This document shows, in pieces, positions 38,667 to 48,384 of a stretch of 64,000 nt of DNA (position 1 is the first letter of the stretch; each line of letters opens with the position of its first letter). The notes under the pieces are model-generated. The model worked only from the letters and a program-made list of their open reading frames with translations, was not told the DNA's origin and ran no database searches. Both the position numbers and the translations under genes were made by a program. This stretch comes from Streptomyces mobaraensis (GTDB lineage Bacteria > Actinomycetota > Actinomycetes > Streptomycetales > Streptomycetaceae): the NCBI RefSeq assembly GCF_020099395.1, contig NZ_CP083590.1, positions 6,262,001 through 6,326,000 of the forward strand, written 5' to 3'.

Positions 38667-38696
38667 TTACCGGGCACTCCCGGGAACCGGGATAAT
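38667..38696 (+). promoter_or_regulatory. candidate promoter for leaderless gmk
   Basis: TTACCG, 18 bases, GATAAT (38691-38696). The -10 hexamer ends 6 bases before the gmk ATG and there is no SD, so transcription probably starts at or next to the start codon. Confidence 0.4.
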
Positions 38697-38702
38697 CGCT
38701 GC

Positions 38703-39293
38703 ATGAGTACTGCAGTCTCCCGGGGGACGACCCCCGTCCCCCCGGCCAGACGTCCGCGGCTGACCGTGCTCTCCGGCCCCTCCGGGGTCGGCAAGAGCAC
38801 GGTCGTCGCCCACATGCGCAAGGCCCACCCCGAGGTGTGGCTCTCGGTGTCCTGCACCACCCGCAAGCCGCGCCCCGGCGAGCGGGAGGGTGTCCAGTAC
38901 TTCTTCGTCGACGACACGGAGTTCGACAAGCTCGTCGCCAACGGAGAGCTGCTGGAGTGGGCCGAGTTCGCCGGCAACCGGTACGGCACGCCGCGCCAGG
39001 CGGTCCTGGACCGCCTGGAGGCCGGCGAGCCGGTGCTGCTGGAGATCGACCTGCAGGGCGCCCGGCAGGTCCGCGCGTCCATGGAGGACGCCCAGCTGGT
39101 CTTCCTCGCGCCGCCGAGCTGGGACGAGCTGGTCCGCCGGCTCACCGGCCGGGGGACCGAGTCGCCCGAGGTCATCGAGCGGCGGCTGGCCGCGGCCCGT
39201 ACCGAGCTGGCGGCGGAGTCGGAGTTCGACACCACCCTGGTCAACACCTCCGTCGAGGACGTCGCGCGGGAGCTGCTAGCCTTGCTCCGATGA
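38703..39293 (+). CDS. gmk: guanylate kinase
   Basis: 196 residues from ATG 38703. Makes GDP from GMP. P-loop [16 protein letters not shown]-binding [20 protein letters not shown] and [24 protein letters not shown]. The N-terminal 20 residues are a Pro/Arg-rich tail. (p)ppGpp is known to inhibit some Gmk enzymes, which would link it to relA. Confidence 0.96.
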   Translation: MSTAVSRGTTPVPPARRPRLTVLSGPSGVGKSTVVAHMRKAHPEVWLSVSCTTRKPRPGEREGVQYFFVDDTEFDKLVANGELLEWAEFAGNRYGTPRQAVLDRLEAGEPVLLEIDLQGARQVRASMEDAQLVFLAPPSWDELVRRLTGRGTESPEVIERRLAAARTELAAESEFDTTLVNTSVEDVARELLALLR

Positions 39294-39380
39294 GCAGGGG
39301 TACACCCCGTACGTCCCGTACACCCGGTCCGCCCCATTCGCGCATCACGACTTTCTTCACCCCCCTTCGGAAGGCAGAGA

Positions 39381-39653
39381 GTGTCCTCTTCCATCACCGC
39401 GCCCGAGGGCATCATCAACCCGCCGATTGATGAGCTGCTCGAAGCGACCGACTCGAAGTACAGCCTCGTGATCTACGCCGCCAAGCGCGCGCGCCAGATC
39501 AACGCGTACTACTCGCAGCTCGGCGAGGGCCTGCTGGAGTACGTCGGTCCGCTGGTGGACACCCACGTCCACGAGAAGCCGCTCTCCATCGCGCTCCGCG
39601 AGATCAACGCGGGTCTGCTCACCTCCGAGGCCATCGAGGCCCCGGCGCAGTAA
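39381..39653 (+). CDS. rpoZ: RNA polymerase omega subunit
   Basis: 90 residues from GTG 39381 (GGAAGGCAGAGA upstream). Small RNAP subunit aiding beta' folding. [36 protein letters not shown] is the omega signature. Follows gmk by 87 bases, a common actinobacterial pair. Its 3' end, including the stop codon, is duplicated in tandem. Confidence 0.96.
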   Translation: MSSSITAPEGIINPPIDELLEATDSKYSLVIYAAKRARQINAYYSQLGEGLLEYVGPLVDTHVHEKPLSIALREINAGLLTSEAIEAPAQ

Positions 39654-39678
39654 GCGACTCCGCGCAGTAAGCGACTCC
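39645..39678 (+). repeat. 17-bp tandem duplication over the rpoZ stop codon
   Basis: GCGCAGTAAGCGACTCC occurs twice head to tail; the first copy contains the rpoZ TAA. A degenerate third copy (GCGCGACAAGCGAC) follows. Confidence 0.9.
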
Positions 39679-39707
39679 GCGCGACAAGCGACGGGATACG
39701 TTCACCG

Positions 39708-39736
39708 AGGGCCCGGCAGCACCACTGCCGGGCCCT
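39708..39736 (+). terminator. terminator after rpoZ
   Basis: AGGGCCCGGCAG / CACCA / CTGCCGGGCCCT hairpin between rpoZ and coaBC. Confidence 0.8.
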
Positions 39737-39784
39737 TGGTGTGTCATGGAAGCCTGCACAACGAGAGCCGGGGAGAGGCGAGCG

Positions 39785-40987
39785 ATGGACAAGCCCAAGG
39801 TCGTGCTGGGGGTCAGCGGCGGGATCGCCGCCTACAAGGCGTGTGAGCTGCTGCGCCGGCTCACCGAGTCGGGCCACGACGTACGCGTCGTCCCGACGGC
39901 CTCGGCGCTGCACTTCGTCGGCGAGGCCACCTGGTCCGCGCTGTCCGGGCACCCGGCCGGCACCGAGGTGTGGGAGAGCGTCCACGAGGTGCCGCACGTG
40001 CGGATCGGCCAGCAGGCCGACCTCGTCGTGGTCGCCCCCTGCACCGCCGACATGCTGGCCAAGGCCGCCCACGGCCTCGCCGACGACCTGCTGACCAACA
40101 CCCTCCTCACCGCCCGCTGTCCGGTGGTCTTCGTGCCCGCCATGCACACCGAGATGTGGGAGAACCAGGCCACCCAGGAGAACGTGGCCACCCTCCGCCG
40201 CCGGGGTGCCGTCGTCGTCGAGCCCGCCGTCGGCCGGCTGACCGGCGTGGACACCGGCAAGGGCCGCTTCCCCGAGCCCGCCGAGATCTTCGAGATCTGC
40301 CGGCGCGTGCTCGCCCGCGGCACCGGCGGACGGGACCTGGCCGGCCGGCACGTGGTGATCAGCGCCGGCGGCACCCGCGAGCCCCTGGACCCGGTCCGCT
40401 ACCTCGGCAACCGCTCCTCCGGCCGGCAGGGCTACGCCCTGGCCCGTACCGCCGTGGCGCGCGGCGCCCGGGTCACGCTGGTGGCGGCCAACAGCGAGCT
40501 GCCCGACCCGGCCGGCGCGGACGTGGTGCGGGTGGGGACGGCGGTGCAGCTGCGGGAGGCGGTGCTCAAGGCCGCGGCCGACGCTGACGCCGTGGTGATG
40601 GCCGCCGCGGTCGCCGACTTCCGGCCCGCCCAGTACGCGCCCGGCAAGATCAAGAAGCGGGACGGCGAGGAGCCGGCACCCGTCGAGCTCGTCCGCAATC
40701 CGGACGTCCTCGCCGAGCTGTCGGCGGACCGGGCCCGGCCCGGGCAGGTCGTCGTGGGCTTCGCGGCCGAGACGGACGACGTCCTGGTCAACGGCCGCGC
40801 CAAGCTCGCCCGCAAGGGGTGCGACCTTCTCGTGGTCAACGAGGTGGGGGAGAGCCGGACCTTCGGCTCGGCGGAGAACGAGGCCGTCGTCCTGGCCGCC
40901 GACGGCGGCGAGACCCCCGTCCCGCACGGCCCGAAGGAGGATCTGGCGGACGTCGTCTGGGACCTCGTCGCCGGTCGCCTGGCATAA
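39785..40987 (+). CDS. coaBC: bifunctional phosphopantothenoylcysteine decarboxylase/synthase
   Basis: 400 residues from ATG 39785. CoA synthesis. The CoaC flavoprotein half ([28 protein letters not shown], then [17 protein letters not shown]; the PAMN motif has His for Asn, frequent in actinobacteria) is followed by the CoaB half from about residue 185 ([32 protein letters not shown]). Upstream of metK with a 185-base leader between. Confidence 0.95.
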   Translation: MDKPKVVLGVSGGIAAYKACELLRRLTESGHDVRVVPTASALHFVGEATWSALSGHPAGTEVWESVHEVPHVRIGQQADLVVVAPCTADMLAKAAHGLADDLLTNTLLTARCPVVFVPAMHTEMWENQATQENVATLRRRGAVVVEPAVGRLTGVDTGKGRFPEPAEIFEICRRVLARGTGGRDLAGRHVVISAGGTREPLDPVRYLGNRSSGRQGYALARTAVARGARVTLVAANSELPDPAGADVVRVGTAVQLREAVLKAAADADAVVMAAAVADFRPAQYAPGKIKKRDGEEPAPVELVRNPDVLAELSADRARPGQVVVGFAAETDDVLVNGRAKLARKGCDLLVVNEVGESRTFGSAENEAVVLAADGGETPVPHGPKEDLADVVWDLVAGRLA

Positions 40988-41134
40988 CCCGTGCGCATGC
41001 GCCAGCGGCGAACAGGGTGACGAGTGTCACTAGTCGGGTCCTTAGTGATGCTGGACAGGAGGTCCGCAGGGAGCAAAGGCCGGATAAACTGACACCGGTC
41101 CGTGCACGAGCGCAGCTCTCGTCCGGAGCCGCCA

Positions 41135-41206
41135 ATGATCAGCCAGCAGCCGCTGCAACCCCAGGGAGCGATGTGTCCCGCCGCCTGTTCACCTCGGAAT
41201 CCGTGA
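41135..41206 (+). CDS. possible 23-codon upstream ORF overlapping the metK start
   Basis: ATG 41135 has GGAG with 6-base spacing. It encodes [20 protein letters not shown] plus three more residues and stops at TGA 41204-41206, 34 bases inside metK in another frame. Two Met codons. It could couple or attenuate metK translation; coding is unproven. Confidence 0.3.
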   Translation: MISQQPLQPQGAMCPAACSPRNP

Positions 41207-42381
41207 CCGAGGGTCACCCCGACAAGATCGCTGACCAGATCAGCGACACCATTCTCGACGCCCTCCTGAAGGAGGACCCGACCTCCCGGGTCGCCGTCGA
41301 GACCCTGATCACCACCGGCCTGGTGCACGTCGCCGGCGAGGTGACCACGAAGGCGTACGCGCCGATCGCCACGCTGGTCCGCAACAAGATCCTTGAGATC
41401 GGCTACGACTCGTCCAAGAAGGGCTTCGACGGCGCTTCCTGCGGTGTCTCGGTCTCGATCGGATCGCAGTCCCCGGACATCGCGCAGGGTGTCGACGCCG
41501 CGTACGAGGCGCGGGTCGAGGGCGATGAGGACGAGCTCGACAAGCAGGGCGCGGGCGACCAGGGCCTGATGTTCGGGTACGCCTGCGACGAGACGCCCGA
41601 GCTCATGCCCCTCCCGATCAACCTGGCGCACCGCCTGTCGCGCCGCCTGACGGAGGTCCGCAAGAACGGGACCATCCCGTACCTGCGCCCCGACGGCAAG
41701 ACCCAGGTCACCATCGAGTACGACGGCAACAAGGCGGTCCGCCTGGACACCGTCGTCGTCTCCTCGCAGCACGCGTCCGACATCGACCTGGACTCGCTGC
41801 TCGCCCCCGACATCCGCGAGTACGTCGTGGAGCACGTCCTCAAGGAGCTGGTCGAGGACGGCATCAAGCTGGAGACCGAGGGATACCGCCTGCTGGTGAA
41901 CCCCACCGGCCGCTTCGAGATCGGCGGCCCGATGGGCGACGCCGGCCTCACCGGCCGCAAGATCATCATCGACACCTACGGCGGCATGGCCCGCCACGGT
42001 GGCGGCGCCTTCTCGGGCAAGGACCCGTCCAAGGTCGACCGCTCGGCCGCGTACGCGATGCGCTGGGTCGCGAAGAACGTGGTCGCCGCCGGGCTGGCCG
42101 CCCGCTGCGAGGTGCAGGTCGCCTACGCGATCGGCAAGGCGGAGCCGGTCGGTCTGTTCGTCGAGACCTTCGGGACGGCCACGGTCGACACCGAGAAGAT
42201 CGAGCACGCCATCTCCGAGGTCTTCGACCTGCGTCCGGCCGCGATCATCCGCGACCTGGACCTGCTGCGGCCGATCTACGCGCAGACGGCCGCGTACGGT
42301 CACTTCGGTCGTGAGCACGAGGACTTCACGTGGGAGCGGACGGACCGCGTTGACGCGCTGCGCAAGGCCGCGGGTCTGTAG
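41173..42381 (+). CDS. metK: S-adenosylmethionine synthetase
   Basis: 402 residues from GTG 41173 (AGGGAG 4 bases upstream). Makes SAM from Met and [53 protein letters not shown] and [19 protein letters not shown] are the MetK signatures. In Streptomyces, SAM level also affects sporulation and antibiotic production. A terminator follows directly, then repeat copy C. Confidence 0.97.
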   Translation: MSRRLFTSESVTEGHPDKIADQISDTILDALLKEDPTSRVAVETLITTGLVHVAGEVTTKAYAPIATLVRNKILEIGYDSSKKGFDGASCGVSVSIGSQSPDIAQGVDAAYEARVEGDEDELDKQGAGDQGLMFGYACDETPELMPLPINLAHRLSRRLTEVRKNGTIPYLRPDGKTQVTIEYDGNKAVRLDTVVVSSQHASDIDLDSLLAPDIREYVVEHVLKELVEDGIKLETEGYRLLVNPTGRFEIGGPMGDAGLTGRKIIIDTYGGMARHGGGAFSGKDPSKVDRSAAYAMRWVAKNVVAAGLAARCEVQVAYAIGKAEPVGLFVETFGTATVDTEKIEHAISEVFDLRPAAIIRDLDLLRPIYAQTAAYGHFGREHEDFTWERTDRVDALRKAAGL

Positions 42382-42396
42382 GTCTTTGCGGTCATC

Positions 42397-42436
42397 GGGA
42401 CGGCCCCGGAGCGGAAACTCGCTCTGGGGCCGTCCC
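42397..42436 (+). terminator. terminator after metK
   Basis: GGGACGGCCCCGGAGC / GGAAACTC / GCTCTGGGGCCGTCCC followed by CTTT, 16 bases past the stop. Confidence 0.85.
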
Positions 42437-42444
42437 CTTTGGGG

Positions 42445-42684
42445 GGTGTGCCCCGGTCCCTCCCCCAGAGGGGGCACCCCCATTCACCGTTTCTTGCGGG
42501 GGCGAGCCCCCGCACCCCCGAAACCGCGCTCCGCGCGGTTGTCCTCAAACTCCCCCAGAGGGGGGACCCCCAACGGGCTGAAATCAGCCCGTCCGGCGTT
42601 TGAGGACGAGCGGCGCAGCCGCGACATGCGGGGTCTGGGGCGCAGCCCCAGGAATCGGCGAAGGGGCGGGACCGGGGCACACCA
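42445..42684. repeat. composite palindromic repeat, copy C, with two nested small modules
   Basis: Same framework as copy B (outer arm GTGCCCCGGTCCC on the left, GGGCGGGACCGGGGCAC on the right, TTCACCGTTTCTTGCGGGGG, GTCCGGCGTTTGAGGAC, CTGGGGCGCAGCCCCAG). Two CTCCCCCAGA-GGGGG-ACCCC modules are added, at 42459-42480 and 42549-42571. The first replaces the GCCCTT of copies A and B exactly at the outer arm. It also has a CCGCGCTCCGCGCGG hairpin absent from B. Confidence 0.85.
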
Positions 42685-42720
42685 CCCCCGCTGTCCGACC
42701 CCTCTGCTAAGACTGAAGCT

Positions 42721-44865
42721 GTGAGCAGCGAGAACGGGCACCCCGAACCAGCACCCCCGCAGGGGGAGCAGCTCGCGCTGATCCGCGAAACCGTGCGCAA
42801 GGCGAAGAAGCCGCGGGCCAAGCCCCGCACCTGGCGGGGTGCCGCGCTGGCGAAGGAGCTGCCGGTCGCGAAGGTGCTGGTCGACAAGGGGCCGGTGCAC
42901 CTGGACAAGTTGTGGGACTACGCCGTGCCCGCCGAGCTGGACGCGGACGCCCGCCCGGGCGCCCGGGTGCGGGTCCGCTTCGGCGCGGGCACGCGCAACG
43001 TGCGGGACGGGCGCCGCGAGGGCGGCGGTCTGCTGGACGGGTTCATCGTGGAGCGGGTGCCGGAGTCCGACTACCGGGGGCCGCTCGCCGCCATCGCCCA
43101 GGTGCTCTCGCCCGAACCCGTCCTCGGCCCGCGGCTCTTCGCGCTCTGCCGGGCCGTCGCCGACCGCTACGCGGGCTCGCTCGCCGACGTGCTCCAGCTG
43201 GCCGTGCCGCCCCGGCACGCCCGGATCGAAGGGGAGCCGTCCGGCCCGCTGCTGCCCCCGCCCGCCGCGCCGGACCTCGGCAGTTGGGCCCGTTACCCGA
43301 CCGGCCCCGGCTATCTGGAGGCCGTCGCCCGGGGCGAGAGCCCGCGCGCGGTGTGGACGGCCCTGCCCGGGCCGCACTGGGCCGACGAGCTGGCCCGGGC
43401 CGCCGCTGCGGCGCTCGCCTCGCGGCGCGGCGCGCTGGTCGTCGTCCCCGACGGGCGGGCCGCGGCCCGGGTCGACGCCGCGCTCACCGCGCTGCTCGGG
43501 CCCGGCCGGCACGTCCTGCTGACCGCCGACACCGGTCCCGAGGAGCGTTACCGGCGCTGGCTCGCGGTCAACCGCGGCGCGATACGGGCCGTTGTCGGCA
43601 CCCGTGCCGCCATGTTCGCGCCCGTCCAGGATCTCGGCTTCGTCGCGATCTGGGACGACGCCGACTCCAGCCATGCCGAGCAGCACGCGCCGCAGCCGCA
43701 CGCCCGCGAGGTGCTGCTGCTGCGCGCGGCCCAGGAGAAGGCCGCGTTCCTGCTCGGCGCCTTCGGGTGCAGTGTCGAGGCGGCGCAGCTCGTCCGTACC
43801 GGGTGGGCGCTGCCGCTGGCCGCCGACCGGGCCCGCGTCCGGGCCGCCGCGCCGCTGGTCCGCACGGTCGGCGACGGCGATCTCGCCCGGGACGAGGCGG
43901 CCCGTGCCGCCCGGCTGCCCTCGCTGGCCTGGCAGGTGGCCCGGGAGGGGCTGCGGCACGGCCCGGTGCTGGTCCAGGTGCCCCGGCGGGGCTACGTCCC
44001 CCGGCTCGCCTGTGAGCGCTGCCGCGAGCCCGCGCGGTGCGGCCGGTGCGCCGGCCCGCTGGAGGCGCGGGGCGCGGACGGCGCGCTGCACTGCGGCTGG
44101 TGCGGTGTGGAGGCGGTGAACTGGCACTGCCCCGAGTGCGCCGGATCCCGGCTGCGCGCCCAGGTGGTGGGGGCGCGGCGGACCGCCGAGGAGCTCGGCC
44201 GGGCGTTCCCCGCCGTCCCGGTCCGTACCTCGGGCCGCGACCACGTGCTGGACACCGTCCCCGGCGCCCCCGCCCTGGTCGTCGCCACACCGGGCGCCGA
44301 GCCGGTCGCCGAGGGCGGTTACGCCGCGGCGCTGCTGCTCGACGGCTGGGCGCTGCTCGGCCTGCCCGACCTGCGGGCGGGGGAGGAGGCCCTGCGCCGC
44401 TGGCTGGCGGCGTCCGCGCTGGTGCGGGGGCAGGAGGCGGGCGGCACGGTCGTCGTCGTGGCCGAGCCGACGCTGCGGCCGGTGCAGGCGCTGGTCCGCT
44501 GGGACCCGGCGGGCCACGCGGTGCGGGAGCTCGCCGAACGGGCGGAGCTGGGCTTCCCGCCGGTCTCCCGGATGGCCGCGGTCAGCGGGCCGCCGGAGGC
44601 CGTCGCGGAGTTCCTGGCGGCGGCGGAGCTGCCGGAGGGGGCCGACGTCCTCGGACCCGTCCCGGTGCCGCTGCCGGCCGCCGGCCGCCCCCGTCGCCCC
44701 GGCGACCCGCCGCCGGGGGAGCACTGGGAGCGCGCCCTGGTCCGCGTCCGCCCCGGCCGGGGCGCCGCCCTGGCCGCCGCTCTGAGGACCGCCCAGGCGG
44801 TCCGCCTCGCCCGCAGGGACGGCGAGCCGGTGCGGCTGCGGATGGACCCGCCGGACATCGGCTGA
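42721..44865 (+). CDS. priA: PriA-like primosomal protein lacking helicase motifs
   Basis: 714 residues from GTG 42721. The 3'-DNA-binding domain (VAKVLVDKGPVHLDKLWDYAVP) and the zinc module (CERCREPARCGRC, HCGWC, HCPEC) are intact. The Walker A motif (normally GxTGSGKTEV) reads ALPGPHWADEL and the DEEH box reads WDDADSSH, so ATP hydrolysis is not expected. This loss is typical of actinobacterial PriA. It probably acts as a DNA/SSB-binding replication-restart scaffold. Starts 36 bases after repeat C. Confidence 0.93.
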   Translation: MSSENGHPEPAPPQGEQLALIRETVRKAKKPRAKPRTWRGAALAKELPVAKVLVDKGPVHLDKLWDYAVPAELDADARPGARVRVRFGAGTRNVRDGRREGGGLLDGFIVERVPESDYRGPLAAIAQVLSPEPVLGPRLFALCRAVADRYAGSLADVLQLAVPPRHARIEGEPSGPLLPPPAAPDLGSWARYPTGPGYLEAVARGESPRAVWTALPGPHWADELARAAAAALASRRGALVVVPDGRAAARVDAALTALLGPGRHVLLTADTGPEERYRRWLAVNRGAIRAVVGTRAAMFAPVQDLGFVAIWDDADSSHAEQHAPQPHAREVLLLRAAQEKAAFLLGAFGCSVEAAQLVRTGWALPLAADRARVRAAAPLVRTVGDGDLARDEAARAARLPSLAWQVAREGLRHGPVLVQVPRRGYVPRLACERCREPARCGRCAGPLEARGADGALHCGWCGVEAVNWHCPECAGSRLRAQVVGARRTAEELGRAFPAVPVRTSGRDHVLDTVPGAPALVVATPGAEPVAEGGYAAALLLDGWALLGLPDLRAGEEALRRWLAASALVRGQEAGGTVVVVAEPTLRPVQALVRWDPAGHAVRELAERAELGFPPVSRMAAVSGPPEAVAEFLAAAELPEGADVLGPVPVPLPAAGRPRRPGDPPPGEHWERALVRVRPGRGAALAAALRTAQAVRLARRDGEPVRLRMDPPDIG

Positions 44866-45067
44866 GACGGCGGGCGGTGGAAGGCGGGACCGGAAGCGAG
44901 TCGGGCGCCGGTGCCGGGCGCCCGGCCGCCGGTCCACGGGCCGGGACCGGGCCGTTCGCCGTCGGTCGCACCGAGCCACCCGAGTGGGCCGGGGCCCGGG
45001 AGGGGCTCCTCCGGCACCGTCCGCCGCAGGCCGACCGGCCCGCTCCGTCCGGCGCGGCAGCGGGCCC

Positions 45068-45586
45068 TCACCCGTTCCGCGGCCCCGGGAACGCCGGCGG
45101 GCGCGGTTCCTCGCGGTGGGAGCTCGCGGGCTGGCCCGGGACCGAGCGGGCCGCCGGGACGACGGGGACGACCGGGGGGGCGCCGACCGTCGCGGCCTGC
45201 TCGGGGGCCGGGGCCGGCTCCGTGGCGGTCTGGCCGTTGGCGCGGCGGGCGCCGTAGCGGCGGTGGACCGCCTGCTTGGTGACGCCCAGCGCCGAGCCCA
45301 CCGCGTCCCAGGAGAAGCCGAGCGAGCGGTCGAAGTCCACCGCCGCCGTCACCAGCGTCTCGACGCTGTCGCGCAGCTCCTGCGCCAGCCGGACGGTCGG
45401 GGCGGGGGCCCGGCCGTAGACGACGAAGCCCGCCGAGGGGCCCGTGCGGCGTGGACGGTAGACATTGCCCAGCTGAGCGGTCAGGGTACGCAGCGCATCC
45501 ACCTGTCGGCGGACCCGCTCGATGTCCCGGACCAGGAGATGCAGGCTGGCTCGTGCCTGGGCGTCATGAGTTGCGTGGTCGGGCAT
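45068..45586 (-). CDS. HTH-containing hypothetical protein
   Basis: 172 residues from ATG 45586 (GAGAGG 7 bases upstream; two preceding TTG codons are less likely). An N-terminal helical part ([33 protein letters not shown]) is followed by a helix-turn-helix resembling sigma region 4 ([23 protein letters not shown], about residues 90-112). The tail is Pro/Ala-rich and disordered. Divergent from fmt. Target unknown; DNA binding is inferred from the HTH only. Confidence 0.75.
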   Translation of the reverse strand: MPDHATHDAQARASLHLLVRDIERVRRQVDALRTLTAQLGNVYRPRRTGPSAGFVVYGRAPAPTVRLAQELRDSVETLVTAAVDFDRSLGFSWDAVGSALGVTKQAVHRRYGARRANGQTATEPAPAPEQAATVGAPPVVPVVPAARSVPGQPASSHREEPRPPAFPGPRNG

Positions 45587-45749
45587 CAACAAGCCTCTCG
45601 GACCGGCGGTGAACGGGGTGCTTACGGACGAGAGTTGACGGACAGTCGGAGCGGGCCGCCATGGCGGCCCGGTGGGTCGGTCAATCTCTCTTGACCCAAC
45701 GCGCCAAGGCCGGACGGGTCACGCTATGGGGGCGCACATCCGCCGGAAT

Positions 45750-45775
45750 GGGGCGTGCGGCCGGTCGCACGCCCC
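45750..45775. other. perfect hairpin in the gap between the HTH gene and fmt
   Basis: GGGGCGTGCG / GCCGGT / CGCACGCCCC. It lies between two divergent genes, so it terminates neither; it may be an operator. A TAGACT hexamer (45822-45827) 45 bases before the fmt ATG could be the fmt -10. Confidence 0.45.
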
Positions 45776-45869
45776 TTGCCCGAGCTGTGAGGCCGACGGG
45801 GCGGCCGGGCCGCGCACGGCCTAGACTGTGCGCCGTTCCGCTCGGCGCGTGAGAGGTAGTTCGCCACCC

Positions 45870-46814
45870 ATGAGGCTCGTCTTCGCCGGTACTCCCGAGG
45901 TCGCGGTTCCCGCCCTCGACGCCCTGCTCGCCTCGGACCGCCACGAGGTCGTCGCCGTGGTCACCCGCCCGGACGCCCCGGCCGGGCGCGGCCGGCGGAT
46001 GGTCGCCAGCCCGGTCGCCGAGCGCGCCGAGGAGGCCGGCATCGAGGTCCTCAAGCCGAACCGGCCGCGCGACGAGGACTTCCTCGCCCGGCTCCGCGAG
46101 ATCGCTCCCGACTGCTGCCCGGTCGTCGCCTACGGCGCGCTGCTGCCCAAGGCCGCCCTGGAGATCCCCCGGCACGGCTGGGTGAATTTGCACTTCTCGC
46201 TGCTCCCCGCCTGGCGCGGCGCCGCCCCCGTGCAGCACGCGGTCATGGCCGGCGACGAGGTCACCGGCGCCTCCACCTTCCTCATCGAGGAGGGCCTCGA
46301 CTCGGGACCCGTCTACGGCGTCCTCACCGAGCAGGTCCGTCCCACCGACACCAGCGGTGACCTGCTGACCCGGCTCGCGCTCGCCGGCGGCGGGCTGCTC
46401 GCCGCGACGATGGACGGGATCGAGGACGGCACCCTGGAGGCCGTCCCGCAGCCCGCCGAGGGCATCTCCCTGGCCCCCAAGATCAGCGTCGACGACGCCC
46501 GGATCGACTGGACCGCCCCCGCCCTGCGCTGCGACCGCGTCGTCCGCGGCTGCGCCCCCGCCCCCGGCGCGTGGACGGTGTTCCGCGGCGAGCGGCTGAA
46601 GGTCATGTCGCTGGCGCTCGCGCCGGAGCGCACGGACCTCGCGCCCGGGGAGATCGCCGCCGGGAAGAAGAGTGTCCACGTCGGCACCGGCTCGCACGCC
46701 GTCGAGCTCCAGTGGGTGCGGCCGCAGGGCAAGAAGCCCATGCAGGCCGCCGACTGGGCCCGCGGCGTCCGCATCACCGCAGGCGAGAAGCTCGGGGACG
46801 GCCCGGCGGCGTAG
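45870..46814 (+). CDS. fmt: methionyl-tRNA formyltransferase
   Basis: 314 residues from ATG 45870. Formylates initiator Met-t[23 protein letters not shown], the formyl-folate motif [18 protein letters not shown] and [15 protein letters not shown] with the C-terminal domain are all present. rsmB follows after 39 bases. Confidence 0.96.
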   Translation: MRLVFAGTPEVAVPALDALLASDRHEVVAVVTRPDAPAGRGRRMVASPVAERAEEAGIEVLKPNRPRDEDFLARLREIAPDCCPVVAYGALLPKAALEIPRHGWVNLHFSLLPAWRGAAPVQHAVMAGDEVTGASTFLIEEGLDSGPVYGVLTEQVRPTDTSGDLLTRLALAGGGLLAATMDGIEDGTLEAVPQPAEGISLAPKISVDDARIDWTAPALRCDRVVRGCAPAPGAWTVFRGERLKVMSLALAPERTDLAPGEIAAGKKSVHVGTGSHAVELQWVRPQGKKPMQAADWARGVRITAGEKLGDGPAA

Positions 46815-46853
46815 GCTGGAGCCCTTCGTCGTCCCAGCTCCGGAGCACCTTTC

Positions 46854-48296
46854 GTGAACGATCAGCAGCCGCCTCGCCGGAAGAACGGCCGCCCCGCGAA
46901 GCCGCACCGCCGGCCCAAGAAGGACCCGGTCCGGATCCTCGCCTTCGAGGCGCTGCGGGCCGTCGACGAGCGCGACGCGTACGCGAACCTGGTGCTCCCC
47001 CCGCTGCTGCGCAAGGCGCGGGAGAAGCACGAGGACTTCGACGCCCGCGACGCCGCCCTCGCCACCGAGCTGGTCTACGGCACGCTGCGCCGGCAGGGGA
47101 CGTACGACGCGGTCATCGCCGCCTGCGTCGACCGGCCGCTGCGCGAGGTGGACCCGCCGGTGCTGGACGTGCTCAGCCTCGGCGTCCACCAGCTGCTCGG
47201 CACCCGCATCCCGCCGCACGCGGCCGTGTCGGCCACCGTCGAACTGGCCCGCGTGGTCTGCGGCGACGGCCGCGCCAAGTTCGTCAACGCCGTGCTGCGC
47301 AAGGTCACCGCGCACGACCTGGACGGCTGGCTGGAGCGGGTCGCCCCGCCCTACGAGGACGACCCCGAGGAGCACCTCGCCGTCGTCCACGCGCACCCGC
47401 GCTGGATCGTCTCCGCGCTGTGGGACGCCCTCGGCGGCAGTCGCGCCGGCATCGAGGACCTGCTCGACGCCGACAACGAGCGGCCCGACGTCACCCTCGT
47501 CGCCCGGCCCGGCCGGGCCTCCGCCGCCGAGCTGCTGACGGCGCTCGGCGAGGACCGCGCCCTGCCCGGCCGCTGGTCGCCGCACGCCGTCCGGCTGGTC
47601 GAGGGCGGCGAGCCCGGCGCGATCGACGCCGTGCGCGAGGGCCGGGCCGGCGTCCAGGACGAGGGCAGCCAGCTCGTCGCCCTCGCCCTCGCCGCCGCGC
47701 CGATCGACGGGCCCGACCGCCGTTGGCTCGACGGCTGCGCGGGACCCGGCGGCAAGGCCGCGCTGCTCGCCGCCCTGGCGGCGGAGCGCGGCGCCGCCCT
47801 GCTGGCCGCCGAGCGCCAGCCGCACCGCGCCCGGCTGGTCGGCCGCGCCCTGGCCGGCAACCCCGGCCCGTACCAGGTCGTCACTGCCGACGGCACCCGC
47901 CCGCCGTGGCGCGAGGGCACCTTCGACCGCGTCCTCGTCGACGTCCCCTGCACCGGCCTGGGTGCCCTGCGCCGCCGGCCCGAGGCCCGCTGGCGCCGGC
48001 GCCCGGAGGACGTGGCCGGCTTCGGGCCGCTCCAGCGCGACCTGCTGCACGAGGCCCTGCGGTCCGTGCGGACCGGCGGCGTCGTCGGTTACGCGACCTG
48101 CTCCCCGCACCCGGCGGAGACCCGGGCCGTCGTCCAGGACGTCCTCAAGCGCGACGGCGTCGAGGCCGAGTGGATCGACGCCCGCCCACTGCTCGGCGGC
48201 GTCCCCGCGCTCGGCGACGGCCCGGACGTCCAGCTCTGGCCGCACCTGCACGGCACGGACGCGATGTACCTGGCGCTGCTGCGGCGCACGGGCTGA
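46854..48296 (+). CDS. rsmB: 16S rRNA (cytosine-C5) methyltransferase RsmB
   Basis: 480 residues from GTG 46854. A basic N-terminus ([19 protein letters not shown]), then a NusB-like RNA-binding domain ([25 protein letters not shown]), then the SAM methyltransferase domain with [11 protein letters not shown], catalytic Cys in [19 protein letters not shown] and the second Cys in [11 protein letters not shown]. Methylates C967 (E. coli numbering). Confidence 0.95.
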   Translation: MNDQQPPRRKNGRPAKPHRRPKKDPVRILAFEALRAVDERDAYANLVLPPLLRKAREKHEDFDARDAALATELVYGTLRRQGTYDAVIAACVDRPLREVDPPVLDVLSLGVHQLLGTRIPPHAAVSATVELARVVCGDGRAKFVNAVLRKVTAHDLDGWLERVAPPYEDDPEEHLAVVHAHPRWIVSALWDALGGSRAGIEDLLDADNERPDVTLVARPGRASAAELLTALGEDRALPGRWSPHAVRLVEGGEPGAIDAVREGRAGVQDEGSQLVALALAAAPIDGPDRRWLDGCAGPGGKAALLAALAAERGAALLAAERQPHRARLVGRALAGNPGPYQVVTADGTRPPWREGTFDRVLVDVPCTGLGALRRRPEARWRRRPEDVAGFGPLQRDLLHEALRSVRTGGVVGYATCSPHPAETRAVVQDVLKRDGVEAEWIDARPLLGGVPALGDGPDVQLWPHLHGTDAMYLALLRRTG

Positions 48297-48384
48297 GGGG
48301 CCGGCCCCGGGCGGCCGGTCGGGCGCGGGTCGGAGCGCGACCCTCGCTGTCCTGGCCGGCGCCGTGGCATGGCAGGCTTGGGGC

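Noticed and set aside
38703..38760. Repeat insertion in the gmk N-terminus (GGGGGACGACCCCCGTCC)
   Set aside because: The encoded [17 protein letters not shown] looks like the usual Streptomyces Gmk N-terminus as I recall it, so insertion is not supported.
41010..41172. SAM riboswitch in the metK leader
   Set aside because: There is an ACGAG/CTCGT stem and a CTGCAACCCC segment, but I cannot align the leader to the conserved cores of SAM-I or SAM-IV. A covariance-model search (Infernal with the Rfam SAM families) would decide.
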